Positions 51,896-62,190 of a DNA stretch of 64,000 nt are shown here, in pieces. Source of the DNA: Aurelia coerulea. Its lineage: Eukaryota; Cnidaria; Scyphozoa; Semaeostomeae; Ulmaridae. The translations under genes were made by a program, and so were the position numbers. Numbering within the stretch: the stretch's first letter is position 1; every line of letters begins with the position of its first letter. Under the pieces are notes generated by a model. The model was not told the origin of the DNA, searched no databases, and saw only the letters and a list, made by a program, of their open reading frames with translations. The stretch covers positions 16,847,501-16,911,500 of the forward strand of contig CM076955.1 of NCBI GenBank assembly GCA_039566865.1, written 5' to 3'.

Positions 51896-52852
51896 TCACG
51901 CTCGTTAAAGCAATTGATTAACGTTTTATCTCTGCTAATTGGCACTGAAATAAAGAAGGCGCACATAAACCGCATACAAGACAGAAGTTTCCCGCGATCC
52001 TATAGCAACATTTGACGTCGGCCTATTTCATGTTAGACAGATTTGACACCATAAGATGGATAAATTACGATGATGTTTACCCTGGCACAACAACAAATTT
52101 ACCCAGAATTGGCACGTTCTTGACTTCATTAGCAGCTTAATTATGTTAAAACAATCGTTTTCTAGAACGAACGCATCATTAGCCACTTATTGATAGTACT
52201 CATTATGCAAATAAGTCAACTTTAGAGGATGATGTAACCGGTGGCCTGCACAGAGGCTAGCATTTGCAGAATCACCGAGGGTAGAAGGACCCCCCTCTTA
52301 CACAGCTACAGATGCAAATGTCATTGAAATTGAGAGGAAAGGTGCAGAACCTCAGCAAACAATGGCGCCACTGACTGGGGGAAGACACGTGACCACATTG
52401 AACCAAAATGCCTTCATGCCTTCAGAGGTTATCTTGGTGACTGCTTGTCTTGAATTAGATGCCCGCGAATAACAACCATTGAAATGTTTTACAGGGCTCT
52501 GCATAAGTAATTTTGCGTTATCGTAAATCTCACATGACACCAATTTGAGACAGATGCACCAAAGATTTCATGCACGAACAAAGACCTCAAATAGGCAAAC
52601 CAGGGCTAATGAATTTTATTTTTTGCGTATCATTCTGATTTCACATAAAGATAGAAAATTGCTTGTCAGGCGATTCGTTTGATTTTCGATTGAAGGGGGC
52701 TTTAGCAGCAACGCTCATCCCTCTGATTGTAGCTAAAAACAGCACCAACGATCATTTTGGGTTATGAAGAAATCAATATTCAGATATTCTCGTGCTTGCT
52801 TAGCTCAGGACAGACTTTGTAATCATCCAAAAGGATCTTATGTTCTTTGTCA
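51896..52852 (-). mobile_element. repeat K, copy 3 (inverted, 3'-truncated)
   Basis: Complement of K1/K2 from the GTTCTTATG...start (52852) to the TTAACGAGCGTG segment (51896); the terminal hairpin is missing. It lacks the MITE and the 180-bp insertion of K1 and so supplies their empty sites. Overall it is more diverged than K1 and K2 are from each other. Confidence 0.7.
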
Positions 52853-52977
52853 TTTTGGTGTTGTTAGAAGTGACCGACAAACAACTAAACTACGTTGTTG
52901 TTCGATACATTAGTACGTTTCCGCACACACAAGGTAGCATTGACAGCGGATATTGAGAAGGCTGTCGAGCTGTCGAG

Positions 52978-53366
52978 GGCCACTATCGCAGCCTGATAGA
53001 TGAGAATTCGAATAACCCTAAGGAGATGTGGAAAACGATTAACAAAGTCTTAAACAAAAATCAATGCTCCACGACTCCCCTATCCGTTATACGAGGGTAA
53101 ACTGGTTGAAAAGCAAAAGGAAATAGCGGAAGCATTCAATAACCACTTTACCACTATAGGCCCAAAGCTTGCGGAAAAAATCGAAATTAAAGAATCCGAT
53201 GACCCACTAAAATACCTCATTGATGAAGGACCATCAACCGCCCCTTCCTTCGAATTTCACCCAATTGATCCAAGCACTATCGAAAAAGAAATCAAAAAGT
53301 TGAAATGTTCTAAATCTGCCAGATATGATAAAATTTCTGTAAAGTTAGTAAAAGATGCAGCACGGA
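52978..53366 (+). pseudogene. LINE ORF2 internal fragment
   Basis: Reads NPKEMWKTINKVLN, then after a frameshift near 53090 EIAEAFNNHFTTIGPKLAEK and EIKKLKCSKSARYDKISVKL. This is the conserved linker between the endonuclease and RT domains of CR1/Jockey-type LINEs (usual form KS.G.D.I...L.K). Both ends are truncated; the 3' side runs into an AT repeat. Confidence 0.8.
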
Positions 53367-53895
53367 GTATAATATATATCAATCAATATCAATATATCAA
53401 TCTTCTATTCTATATATATTATTAAAACGTGAAGCGAATTTTGTGTGGCGTAAAACTCGAGCACCGTTGCGCTGATCCTCGCGAAACTTTCCAAATATCT
53501 TCGTCTTCCCTCTACGGGGTGCAATAGAGATTTCGTTTTCTCAAATTCGCCCCCAAATCAGGGTAAGGGGCGAATTCGGTGACATCAAAGGATTGGCGGA
53601 ATCCCTTTCAGTTTTCTGTGTACAAGGGAATGATCTTTAGACATATCATAATTGGCGGACCAATTATATATTGGAGCTGTGTCGTACTCCCACTTTTTCT
53701 TTTGAAAGGGCAAGGGCAGAGTTTCATAGATCGGCTTCTTTTTCCAGGTAAAATATCAGTGGCTCGAGAGGAGAGAACAGGGCAATTTTAATGGGGGCTT
53801 CCAATGGGAAAGAGAGATCATGCAAAGGTGCAAGGGACTGACATTCGAAGGTTCCTATTGTTCCACTGCTCCGGATTATACACTTGACATTGAAA
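53367..53895. other. unclassified repeat-like sequence before DIRS copy 2
   Basis: Begins with an ATATCAATATATC low-complexity stretch, then AAAACGTGAAGCGAATTTTG and a CCAAATCAGGGTAAGGGGCG segment. It could be the start of a Helitron-like element (TCTTCTATTCTATATATATT), but no hairpin end or protein supports this. One unrecognised 70-codon frame. Confidence 0.3.
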
Positions 53896-54065
53896 TTCTT
53901 CTTCGCCTCCTCTTCGCATCGAGGCTCACTGTGCTCTGCACAGTTTAGTACTTTCTGATATGAGATTGCTTCCGATCACATGATCCAACCCGCTATTTAA
54001 AGAAACAAATAACAATGGTCCTACGACGGTATATAAGCGCCGACGCCCATGTTCCCCCTCAGTAT
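53896..54065 (+). repeat. DIRS copy 2 left inverted terminal repeat
   Basis: TTCTTCTTCGCC start, TATATAA at 54030-54036, end in the CCCCCTCAGTATTTC block. Complement at 58687-58895. Confidence 0.88.
54030..54036 (+). promoter_or_regulatory. TATA box of DIRS copy 2
   Basis: TATATAA about 70 bp upstream of the gag ATG at 54107. Confidence 0.6.
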
Positions 54066-54106
54066 TTCTGAGCGCATGTTTCCATCCGCTACACTATTTC
54101 TATGCC

Positions 54107-55444
54107 ATGATGATGAACGCCGACGAAGAGCAAAGACTTTTGGACCCAGTGGAAGAAGAAGAGGACGACGCATCTACGACGCTAAAACCAGACGACGTGC
54201 CCGGGCCGAGTATCAGGAAAAGGAAAGAGGTAACTCGAACTGAATTTGACAGCCTGCAAGTCCAGGTGAGCTCGGTCACCGCAGCCATTAACAACTTTGG
54301 GGAGATCTTGAAATCGTTCGCTAGCGGGAAAAAACCCCGCTACGATGACGAACTTTCAGCAGCTCAGTCTGCACCCTATTCAGGTCACGCTGCTACCTTT
54401 TTAGGGGATCCACCGAATTTTGCTCCAGCTCAGTCTGGCTCGGCTTTTGACAACTTGGGGCCTTCATTTGCGCTTCAGTCGCACCCAAATGAAGAGGCTT
54501 CACATTTTATGCCTTTTCCCTCTCCTGGCCACGAAAGTCTTCTGTCAGCGGAAGCCATGGACACGGGTTTCAATCCCGTTTACTCTGACCCGGATTTCTC
54601 CGTGGTTAATTTGGGACTGCAGTCGCCAACCGCACCAGGAGCACCAGTTCTCGAGGGCCCAACGCCTTCCGCTCCCGAGGATGACATTCCTCAGCTCGAG
54701 TATGAGGGCGATGAGGAGAAGGGCTCAGATGTCTCCGCATCTCTTGCGACGTACGTCGAAGGCTGCGTCACCAAAAAGATCAAAAAGAACGATATGGAAG
54801 CACATTTTAAACGCTTTCCCGCACCTGGCAGCTGTCCTTCCCTTAAAGCCCCGTTGATGGACAAGGAAGTTTGGAGAGTAATGTCGCGTGACCAACGTCA
54901 TGGGGACATTTCACTTCAGGCAGCCCAATCCAAAGTTGCTAAAGCCATAACAGTTGTGCTTCGGGTAAAAGAGGCTCTTGCTGCTCAGAAGTCCACACCC
55001 AAGCCTTTACCAGAGTTTTTAAGCTCCATCAACCAGCATATCATGACTTCTATCCCGATACTGGGGAATGCTTTTCTGGACATCCATAGTTCCCGCCGTC
55101 ATGAAGTAAAATCACGCATTTCGGAGGGCTATTGGAACATTGTCCAGCCAGGTCCTTTAAATGGCCAGGTCTTTGGAGGGAAAGTCGCCGATTCTGTGAA
55201 GGAAATGACGGAAGGGGCCAGATTTTCACGGATGATGCTAAAAAATTATCCTCGCCAAGGTCAAGGTCGTGGTCGGGGCTACAGCAACACTTCTTGGCAA
55301 GGTCAGGGCCGTGGTCGTGGTTTTTCCTACCAGCACAAGGCTTTAAACTGGCAGGGCCCCTCCAACCAATACCGGAGGGGCCGATTCAGCGGCTACCAAA
55401 GACGTCCTCAGCGACCACTGCAGGAGGAGAAAAAGAACCAATAA
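54107..55444 (+). CDS. DIRS copy 2 gag-like protein (ORF1)
   Basis: 445 residues from MMMNADEEQ. Acidic N-terminus, Ser/Pro-rich centre, and Arg/Gly-rich C-terminus with two GQGRGRG repeats, as in copy 1. Copy differences are conservative (for example Asn to Asp and Asn to Ser changes in the middle). An upstream ATG at 54049 is out of frame because of an 8-bp deletion relative to copy 1, supporting 54107 as the true start. Likely RNA-binding structural protein. Confidence 0.88.
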   Translation: MMMNADEEQRLLDPVEEEEDDASTTLKPDDVPGPSIRKRKEVTRTEFDSLQVQVSSVTAAINNFGEILKSFASGKKPRYDDELSAAQSAPYSGHAATFLGDPPNFAPAQSGSAFDNLGPSFALQSHPNEEASHFMPFPSPGHESLLSAEAMDTGFNPVYSDPDFSVVNLGLQSPTAPGAPVLEGPTPSAPEDDIPQLEYEGDEEKGSDVSASLATYVEGCVTKKIKKNDMEAHFKRFPAPGSCPSLKAPLMDKEVWRVMSRDQRHGDISLQAAQSKVAKAITVVLRVKEALAAQKSTPKPLPEFLSSINQHIMTSIPILGNAFLDIHSSRRHEVKSRISEGYWNIVQPGPLNGQVFGGKVADSVKEMTEGARFSRMMLKNYPRQGQGRGRGYSNTSWQGQGRGRGFSYQHKALNWQGPSNQYRRGRFSGYQRRPQRPLQEEKKNQ

Positions 55445-57501
55445 ATAAGGTAACGGGGCGCACAAAATATTTCTCTCATAATTGGTATGACTTGACATCA
55501 AATAAATTTGTTTTAAGTCTCGTCAAAGGCATTGAACTCAGGTTCGTCTCGCCACTGCCGCCCTCACACCCTCGGCCGTTTAATTTTTCACCCGAGGAAA
55601 TGCTATTAGTGGATAAAGAAGTCGATACATTGCTCACAAAGGGTGCAGTAATCCAAGTTTCACCCAGCGAAAACCAATTTCTTTCAAACATTTTTCTACG
55701 CCCTAAGAAAAATGGGAAACTTCGACCCATTATCAATCTGAAGGGCCTAAATTTACATTTGGAAAAAATCCATTTTAAAATGGAACACTTACCTTCAATT
55801 CTACCGCTCATTTCGCCAGGAGCTCTGATGACTTCAATCGATCTCACTGATGCATACTTCTCATTGCCAATTGCAAAAAATTCACGCAAATATTTGCGCT
55901 TTCAGTGGCGCGACATGCTCCTAGAATTTCAATGCCTTTGTTTTGGACTTTCGTTAGCTCCATATTACTTTACTAAAGTTATGAAACCAGTATTTTCTCA
56001 ACTTCGCAAAGAAGGCATTTCTTGTACCTTCTATTTAGACGACTCGCTGTATTTGAGTCGTTCTTATGACGAGGCGAAGGCACATACGCAACGAGCTATA
56101 ACGCTCCTTGAAAGTTTGGGGTTTACAATTAACCATACAAAATCCAATCTAGAACCCGCAGTTGAAATAACCCACCTTGGGTTTAAAATCAATTCTGTTT
56201 CTCAGATTATTTCCTTGCCCGAAGAAAAAGTTACCAAAATTGCCGACGCTTGTAATGAGCTCTTAACTGCCAAGCGTATAACTATACGACAGTTGGCACA
56301 GACCATTGGCCTTATTGTTTCGTCTTTCATGGCTATAACACAAGGCCAGCTCCATTACCGGAGCTTAGAAATACACAAAACTCGGTCTCTCCAAAACACA
56401 GGTTCTTTCGACGCTTGGATAACCCTTGACCCCCCGTCCCGGCAAGAGTTGCTTTGGTGGAAAACACACGTTCAATCTAATAATGGCCGCTATATTTCCG
56501 ATGTTATCGGTATTTCAGAATGGCAACTCGAAATTTTTACAGACGCTAGCAACTCGGGCTGGGGGGCAGTGCTCTGTGCCCACGGGCGCACGATTTCCGA
56601 GACAGGGGGCCGCTGGTCCGAAAGTGAAGCAGAAATGCATATCAATTTCCTCGAACTGAAAGCGGTTAAATTCGCTTTGTTGGCTTTTGAGGCCCGGCTT
56701 TCGCAGGAAATAGTTAAGATCAACACAGACAATACAACCGCCATGTCCTACATAAATAAATATGGCGGCTGCCACAGCCCATGCCTCAATAATTTGAGCA
56801 AAGAAATTTGGTTTTGGTGCATAGAACGAAACATCCATCTAACCGCTGCTCATGTCCCTGGGATTGATAACATTTCTGCTGACACGCTATCACGCAAATT
56901 TGTTGATAATATCGAGTGGAGCTTAGACCAACATACATTTACGTCACTTTGCCTTAAATTTGGACAACCCAAGGTTGACTTGTTCGCTTCACGGCTAAAC
57001 AACAAATTGCCTCGCTTCTTTTCTTGGAGGCCTGATCCATACAGTGAAGCTATCAACGCGTTTTCACAGTCTTGGCATAACCTTTACGGTTATGCTTTTC
57101 CGCCATTTAACATGATAAGTAGAGTTCTCAACAAGATTTCCAGAGAAAAATGCATTGTATTGCTTGTTTGCCCTTGCTGGCCAAGTCAACCTTGGTTTCC
57201 ATACCTTGCTGAGCTGTTTGTCGATTTCCCTGTCGAACTTCCCTCTTTTCCATCCTTACTTAGCTGTCCGGGGCAACCAGACATTTGTCACCCACTGCTG
57301 CCACAGATGACTTTGATGGCTTGCAAATTATCAACCGACAGTTACCTTCGGACAGAGTTTCTCAGCAAACTATCGACGTCATCAAAGCAAGCTGGAAACC
57401 GAACACACGGAAAAGTTACGAATCCATCCTTAAGCAATGGATTACATTTTGTTCAACAAGGAATTATGATATCTCTCCACCATCTGTCTATGCAGTCTTA
57501 G
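55132..57501 (+). CDS. DIRS copy 2 reverse transcriptase/RNase H
   Basis: 789 codons, same layout as copy 1: RT motifs LRPIINLKGLN and SIDLTDAYFSLPI, catalytic YLDD (301-304), RNase H Asp471, Glu508, Asp533 (in TDN) and Asp584. The RNase H TDN triplet is intact here, whereas copy 1 has RDN, so copy 2 looks the more functional. A PKVDLFASRLN motif lies in the C-terminal extension. The N-terminal 100 codons overlap ORF1 in the -1 frame, and the end overlaps the recombinase frame by about 215 bp. It copies the element RNA to circular DNA. Confidence 0.92.
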   Translation: MEHCPARSFKWPGLWRESRRFCEGNDGRGQIFTDDAKKLSSPRSRSWSGLQQHFLARSGPWSWFFLPAQGFKLAGPLQPIPEGPIQRLPKTSSATTAGGEKEPINKVTGRTKYFSHNWYDLTSNKFVLSLVKGIELRFVSPLPPSHPRPFNFSPEEMLLVDKEVDTLLTKGAVIQVSPSENQFLSNIFLRPKKNGKLRPIINLKGLNLHLEKIHFKMEHLPSILPLISPGALMTSIDLTDAYFSLPIAKNSRKYLRFQWRDMLLEFQCLCFGLSLAPYYFTKVMKPVFSQLRKEGISCTFYLDDSLYLSRSYDEAKAHTQRAITLLESLGFTINHTKSNLEPAVEITHLGFKINSVSQIISLPEEKVTKIADACNELLTAKRITIRQLAQTIGLIVSSFMAITQGQLHYRSLEIHKTRSLQNTGSFDAWITLDPPSRQELLWWKTHVQSNNGRYISDVIGISEWQLEIFTDASNSGWGAVLCAHGRTISETGGRWSESEAEMHINFLELKAVKFALLAFEARLSQEIVKINTDNTTAMSYINKYGGCHSPCLNNLSKEIWFWCIERNIHLTAAHVPGIDNISADTLSRKFVDNIEWSLDQHTFTSLCLKFGQPKVDLFASRLNNKLPRFFSWRPDPYSEAINAFSQSWHNLYGYAFPPFNMISRVLNKISREKCIVLLVCPCWPSQPWFPYLAELFVDFPVELPSFPSLLSCPGQPDICHPLLPQMTLMACKLSTDSYLRTEFLSKLSTSSKQAGNRTHGKVTNPSLSNGLHFVQQGIMISLHHLSMQS

Positions 57502-58325
57502 CATTTCTCACCGAGCTTTTTGGTAAGGGCCTAAGCTTTTCGCACATAAACAAAGCACGAAGTGCCCTTTCTGTGACATTATCAATTAACGACAACAAAA
57601 TTGGCGACCATCCCCTGATATGTCGCTTCATGCAGGGGTTAAGAAATTTAAGACCCCCTCTTCCAAAATATCCAGTTACTTGGAATGCTAAAGATCTTTT
57701 GACTTTCCTAAAAAATTGGAAAGTTACCGAATCCTCTCCGTTACGGGACATCACCACAAAATTAGCAACTTTGCTTACCTGCTTAGCAGTGCAGCGTGTT
57801 CATACCATCTCTTTGATTGATTCCAGGAACATCAAGTTTGATACCGATGCAACATATTTGTATATATTTGAAGACTTGAAAGTGCAACGTAACCGACCAA
57901 AGTTCGTTATTACTCTGCCAGCTTTACACGAAAATGACCCTCTCGGGACTTCCAAGCTGCTCCGCATCTATTTGGACACCACAGCAACATTTCGTCGTTG
58001 TAATACGCAGGAAGGTTTCCCGGATCGTTTATTTATCAGCCATGTCAAACCGTATCGGCCTGTAACCACAGACACTCTCGCCAGATGGATTCGAGGTGTA
58101 CTCAAAAAGGCTGGCATCGACACAACTGTATTTGGGGCGCACAGCATGAGGGGCGCAGCAGCCTCGGCAGCCCATAATTCGAACGCACCCCTGGATGCTA
58201 TTTTATCGGCCGGTGATTGGTCATCTGCACGAACATTTAACCGACATTATTGTCGATCGAACGCTTTCCTGCCACATTCTCAAGTTGCTCGAATGTTGAC
58301 TTCATGCATTACTGACAATGATTAA
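57285..58325 (+). CDS. DIRS copy 2 tyrosine recombinase
   Basis: 346 residues. Core-binding helical domain at about 25-125 (KSYESILKQWITFC), catalytic domain after 135. Catalytic set: Arg171 (AVQRVHT), His286-X-X-Arg289 (HSMRG), Trp312 (GDWSSA) and Tyr322 (RHYCRSN), the pattern of lambda-integrase-type tyrosine recombinases. The enzyme integrates the circular DIRS DNA without target duplication. The frame begins within the RT ORF, a normal DIRS overlap. All catalytic residues are present, unlike copy 1. Confidence 0.93.
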   Translation: MSPTAATDDFDGLQIINRQLPSDRVSQQTIDVIKASWKPNTRKSYESILKQWITFCSTRNYDISPPSVYAVLAFLTELFGKGLSFSHINKARSALSVTLSINDNKIGDHPLICRFMQGLRNLRPPLPKYPVTWNAKDLLTFLKNWKVTESSPLRDITTKLATLLTCLAVQRVHTISLIDSRNIKFDTDATYLYIFEDLKVQRNRPKFVITLPALHENDPLGTSKLLRIYLDTTATFRRCNTQEGFPDRLFISHVKPYRPVTTDTLARWIRGVLKKAGIDTTVFGAHSMRGAAASAAHNSNAPLDAILSAGDWSSARTFNRHYCRSNAFLPHSQVARMLTSCITDND

Positions 58326-58484
58326 TCATATACCGCCGTCCCACGCGGCAAAGTTATTACGTTTTATTACCTCGTAATATGCCATAATTCTTGTATGCCT
58401 AATTAACTGCAGTTTAACACGCCTTTGCGTATATTGTGTGGGGTTCCAATACCGACTTGTTTTTCTCTGGCCATACCTTTGAAG

Positions 58485-58625
58485 TCTCATATCAGAAAGT
58501 ACTAAACTGTGCAGAGCACAGTGAGCCTCGATGCGAAGAGGAGGCGAAGAAGAAATAAAAATTGGAGGAGCCTCGGCGAACTCCGATTAGAGTTCTTCGA
58601 GCCTCCTCGTAGCATCGAGATCACT
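58485..58625. repeat. DIRS copy 2 internal complementary region
   Basis: Complement of the left end (…GGCGAAGAAGAA) joined to the complement of the right end (ATAAAAATTGGAGGAGCC), as in copy 1. Confidence 0.88.
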
Positions 58626-58686
58626 GTGCTCCCACCCATGCCCTCCCTTGCAGGGGGGCCAGACGAAAAACACCTCCATCTCTGTA

Positions 58687-58895
58687 AATTACTGAGGGGG
58701 AACATGGGCGTCGGCGCTTATATACCGTCGTAGGACCATTGTTATTTGTTTCTTTAAATAGCGGGTTGGATCATGTGATCGGAAGCAATCTCATATCAGA
58801 AAGTACTAAACTGTGCAGAGCACAGTGATCTCGATGCTACGAGGAGGCTCGAAGAACTCTAATCGGAGTTCGCCGAGGCTCCTCCAATTTTTATT
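58687..58895 (-). repeat. DIRS copy 2 right inverted terminal repeat
   Basis: About 209 bp, including the inward TATATACC box near 58722 and the outer extension ending CCTCCAATTTTTATT. Confidence 0.88.
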
Positions 58896-58899
58896 TCCC

Positions 58900-61544
58900 C
58901 AGGGGCGGATCCAGCCCTGAATTCTGACCGGTTTACAGGGGGCAGAAGAGGGGGTGTGGGGGCGAAGCCCCCAGAAAAATGTTTCGTGACCACGCCCTTC
59001 AGACTCTCGGAAAACAAGGGCAACGCCCTTTTACATAAATAATGATGGGCTGCAGGTCTAGAGCTTTTCCATGTAATTTCTACCCCCCATCCTCTGCATA
59101 ATAACTTTATCGACGAATGTCTGTGCACATCGATGTTCGTCACCCCTCAGACCCTTAAAATTTAAGTTAAATTCTCTTACGCCTTCCTTCAACTTCAAAA
59201 CTTCCTAAAATACACTCGTATTTTTGTTTTGCGTGCTATATCTCTCCTTCACTCTTCTCTTCGATGGCACTGTGAAGTCGATAAAGATCTTCCTTTTCTG
59301 GGTCAGCCACCCTTCTCGTCCTTGTTCTATTCGATGAAAATCTACTTCCTTTGCAAACATATTTTACTTCCTTCAGAAACGGTTTACTTCCTAATCGACA
59401 CAGGTTCACTGATTTCGAACAATTGCCGACCGGCAACCCTTATTGGTTCATCAGATTACAAGCACTTGATATCAAAACAATTGGGGAACGTCACAGCCAT
59501 TCAAAGCGAATCGAATGTGCAAATCTGTTGCGCAACTTGAAACTGATAACGCAAAGATGGGGCTCAAATCCTTACTGGTTGTCAGAGCATGCGGAAATCA
59601 TCCAATTTCATGCTTGTCAGCCAATGAGATCACCGCTTTCTAGCCCCTGGAGACAAAATCGGTAGTTTGAGAAAATTTTCTAGTACCCTCACTAAAACTG
59701 AAATGGATGCTAAAATACTTCAGTTATTTGCAATTTTTTTTAATAAATCAGTTGTGGGGATGTCCGTCCAGAGTTGTTTACATGTTTAGGCACATAGCTC
59801 GTTTGGGGCCGGAGCTGCGTCCATTTTCCGGTCGAAGAATATTGACCTTCGTTGAAATATCTATAGAAATCGCTACAAATGAGATATACAGATAAGAATT
59901 TCAGCAATTATGCATACTGACCTCAGCAATAACCCAAACTCCTTTACTGCTATCATATCTCAAAATTGGAGGCAATTTCTAATGATTTCTGGTAGAGATA
60001 TCATTTGGGCCTAAGCTTGTCCTCGCTTAAAACTCATTCCATTGCACTTAAAAAGTAATGGTAAAATTCTAGAGCTGAATAATGCACTTACCCATGACTC
60101 AGGCACCAGTTTGACTTCGTTTGCCTTTTTTACATTAGCAAATTTTTATAAGAAACGACCAGTTGTGGGTGAATTGCAAAAACTTTCCTCGGTCCATATT
60201 TTTATCTGCACAGTCTATCCACTTCAAACAACAAAATTGTGAACTTTGTATCATAAAAGTCTTGCATCACAAAACATTCCTATAGAACGATTCCATGCGC
60301 CTTAGCGAGGCACTCGTGAATTGTTTTCACGCATTTGGTTCAATCAGTCAATGCAACCAAACAAAAGTGCAAAACCGGGTATCTTTTTTAGCGAACCCAA
60401 AACAATGTTTTGTTCTTTTTATGTTTTGTATTGATTGAAATAAGAACGAAAAGAACGAAATGCGTGAATAAAATTCACGAGTGCCTCGCTAAAGCGCATG
60501 GAATCGTTCAAAAGGAATGTTCTGTGATGCAAGACTTTTATGATACAATGTCAAAGTTCACTGTTTGTTGTTTGAAGCGGAGAATCTGTGTCGAGAAAAA
60601 TATGGACTGAGGAAAGTTTTTGCAATTCACCCACAACTGGTTGTTTCTTACAAAAATTTGGCGAATTAAAGAAGGCAAACGAAGTCAAACTGGTGTCTGA
60701 GTCATGGGTGAGCGCATTATCTAGCTCAAGAACTTTACCATTACTTTTTAAGTGCAATGGAATGAGTTTTAAGCGAGGACAAGCTTAGGCCCAAATGATG
60801 TCTCTACCAGAAATCGTTAGAAATTGCCTCCAATTTTGAGATATGATAGCAGTGAAAGAGTTTCGGTTATTGCTCAGGTCAGTATGCGTAATCGCTGAAA
60901 TTCTTATCTGTATATCTCATTTGTAGCGATTTCTATAGATATTTCAACGAAGGTCAATATTCTTCGACCGGAAAATGAACGCAGCTCCGGCCCCAAACGA
61001 GCTATGTGCCTAAACATGTAAACAACTCTGGACGGACATCCCCACAACTGATTTATTAAAAAAAATTGCAAATAACTGAAGTATTTTAGCATCCATTTCA
61101 GTTTTAGTGAGGGTACTAGAAAATTTTCTCAAACTACCGATTTTGTCTCCAGGGGCTAGAAAGCGGTGATCTCATTGGCTGACAAGCATGAAATTGGATG
61201 ATTTCCGCATGCTCTGACAACCAGTAAGGATTTGAGCCTTATCTTGATAACGCAGGTTTCGAATCACATACCTCCTGGAGAACCATAGCAAATAAAGCCA
61301 AATGACTGCCATATGTAGGTTGCTTATTGTTTATGAGAAATTTTGTGTAGAAGTACCCTATGTCATGTCTATGAAGACTATCACCTTTTGACTTGAAACT
61401 GGTTTGCAGAGTGAAAATAGGTTCAAGTTATTTTACTTTTCTGTAAAGTTAGGCAGATACCCGGCAGATAATACAAATTTATCTTAGGTTTGGAAATCTG
61501 ACCGATGCACGGAAACCGGTGAAACCGGTCTGGATCCGCCCCTG
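58900..61544. mobile_element. hAT-like non-autonomous element J
   Basis: Ends CAGGGGCGGATCCAG (58900) and its complement (ending 61544) are inverted; both continue into an ACCGGTTT-containing segment. This terminus is typical of Tip100-group hAT elements. No 8-bp duplication can be seen because DIRS copy 2 abuts the left end. The interior at 58915-59550 has a GGGGGCGAAGCCCCC hairpin and no gene; foldback C fills 59554-61245. Confidence 0.6.
59554..61245. mobile_element. foldback element C, 9-bp TSD
   Basis: Ends AAGATGGGGCTCAAATCC and AAGATAAGGCTCAAATCC (complement) with duplication GATAACGCA at 59545-59553 and 61246-61254. The arms are about 790 bp and pair nearly to the centre (about 60395), leaving a loop of roughly 100 bp. 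Subterminal blocks (CCAATTTCATGCTTGTCAGCC, then CGCTACAAATGAGATATA) are homologous to foldback D. Open frames on the two arms are mirror images. Confidence 0.88.
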
Positions 61545-62187
61545 GGAGGGGAACAGATACAGTAAGAACCCAGCAAAATAGAAACCACTCTATAAGAAAC
61601 CTCAGGCTGATTTTTTTGAGAAATGATGCCCTCATATGAGAAACTTCTTAGCCTCATTCGTGGAAGATTTCCTATAGGAGGATCCCAAAAAATTTTCATA
61701 TTTAGTAATTTTTGTGAAAATCAGGTGCTAAATATTTTTTAGAGATTTCATGCAAAAAAGCATCTCCATCTACAGTATACTTCGCATGCATGCTATGATT
61801 GACCAAATTTGGAGAGAATGCTACGTAACAAGAACATACTGTTTGATTTGATAGCGTTTCTCTGGGGTTTCTTTAAAGATTTGAAGGTTTCTTAACCATG
61901 TGATAAGAAACATTTCAGCCTGTTTGCCGATTAATGCCCTTTAACAAGAAACCCAACAGGCTGTTTTGAAAAAACTGGTTTCTACTTTGCAGGTTCTTAC
62001 TGTATGCTCGCTACCACGGAGCGCTTCGAAGGGGGTCTCCAATGAAAGGGATTTTTATTCTAAAAAGTTTGTGAATCGAACAAGGAATGGGCTTTTATGG
62101 TTGAGGGATGCGATAACGACTGATTGTTTCTTTCATTCGTTGAGTAATTAAAAACTAGAGGGGTATCGCCCTTTTGGAATGCTTTCA
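61545..62187. other. no gene seen
   Basis: AT-rich, with repeated AAGAAAC/GTTTCTT words (61585-61640 and 61855-61990) that resemble old MITE debris. No domain. Confidence 0.4.
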
Positions 62188-62190
62188 TAA

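Larger units (their letters stand above)
53896..58895 (+). mobile_element. DIRS retrotransposon, copy 2 (apparently complete)
   Basis: About 5.0 kb with left terminal repeat (53896-54065), gag-like ORF, RT/RNase H, tyrosine recombinase, internal complementary region (58485-58625) and right terminal repeat (58687-58895). All three frames are open. It is nearly identical to copy 1, differing by scattered substitutions, an 8-bp deletion upstream of gag and a 4-bp insertion near 58412. No target duplication is visible. Its right end lies within 5 bp of the CAGGGGCGGATCC terminus of a hAT-like element. Confidence 0.93.

Noticed and set aside
53420..53560. Helitron start
   Set aside because: A TC-AT-rich beginning alone is not enough; no 3' hairpin with CTRR and no Rep/helicase were found.
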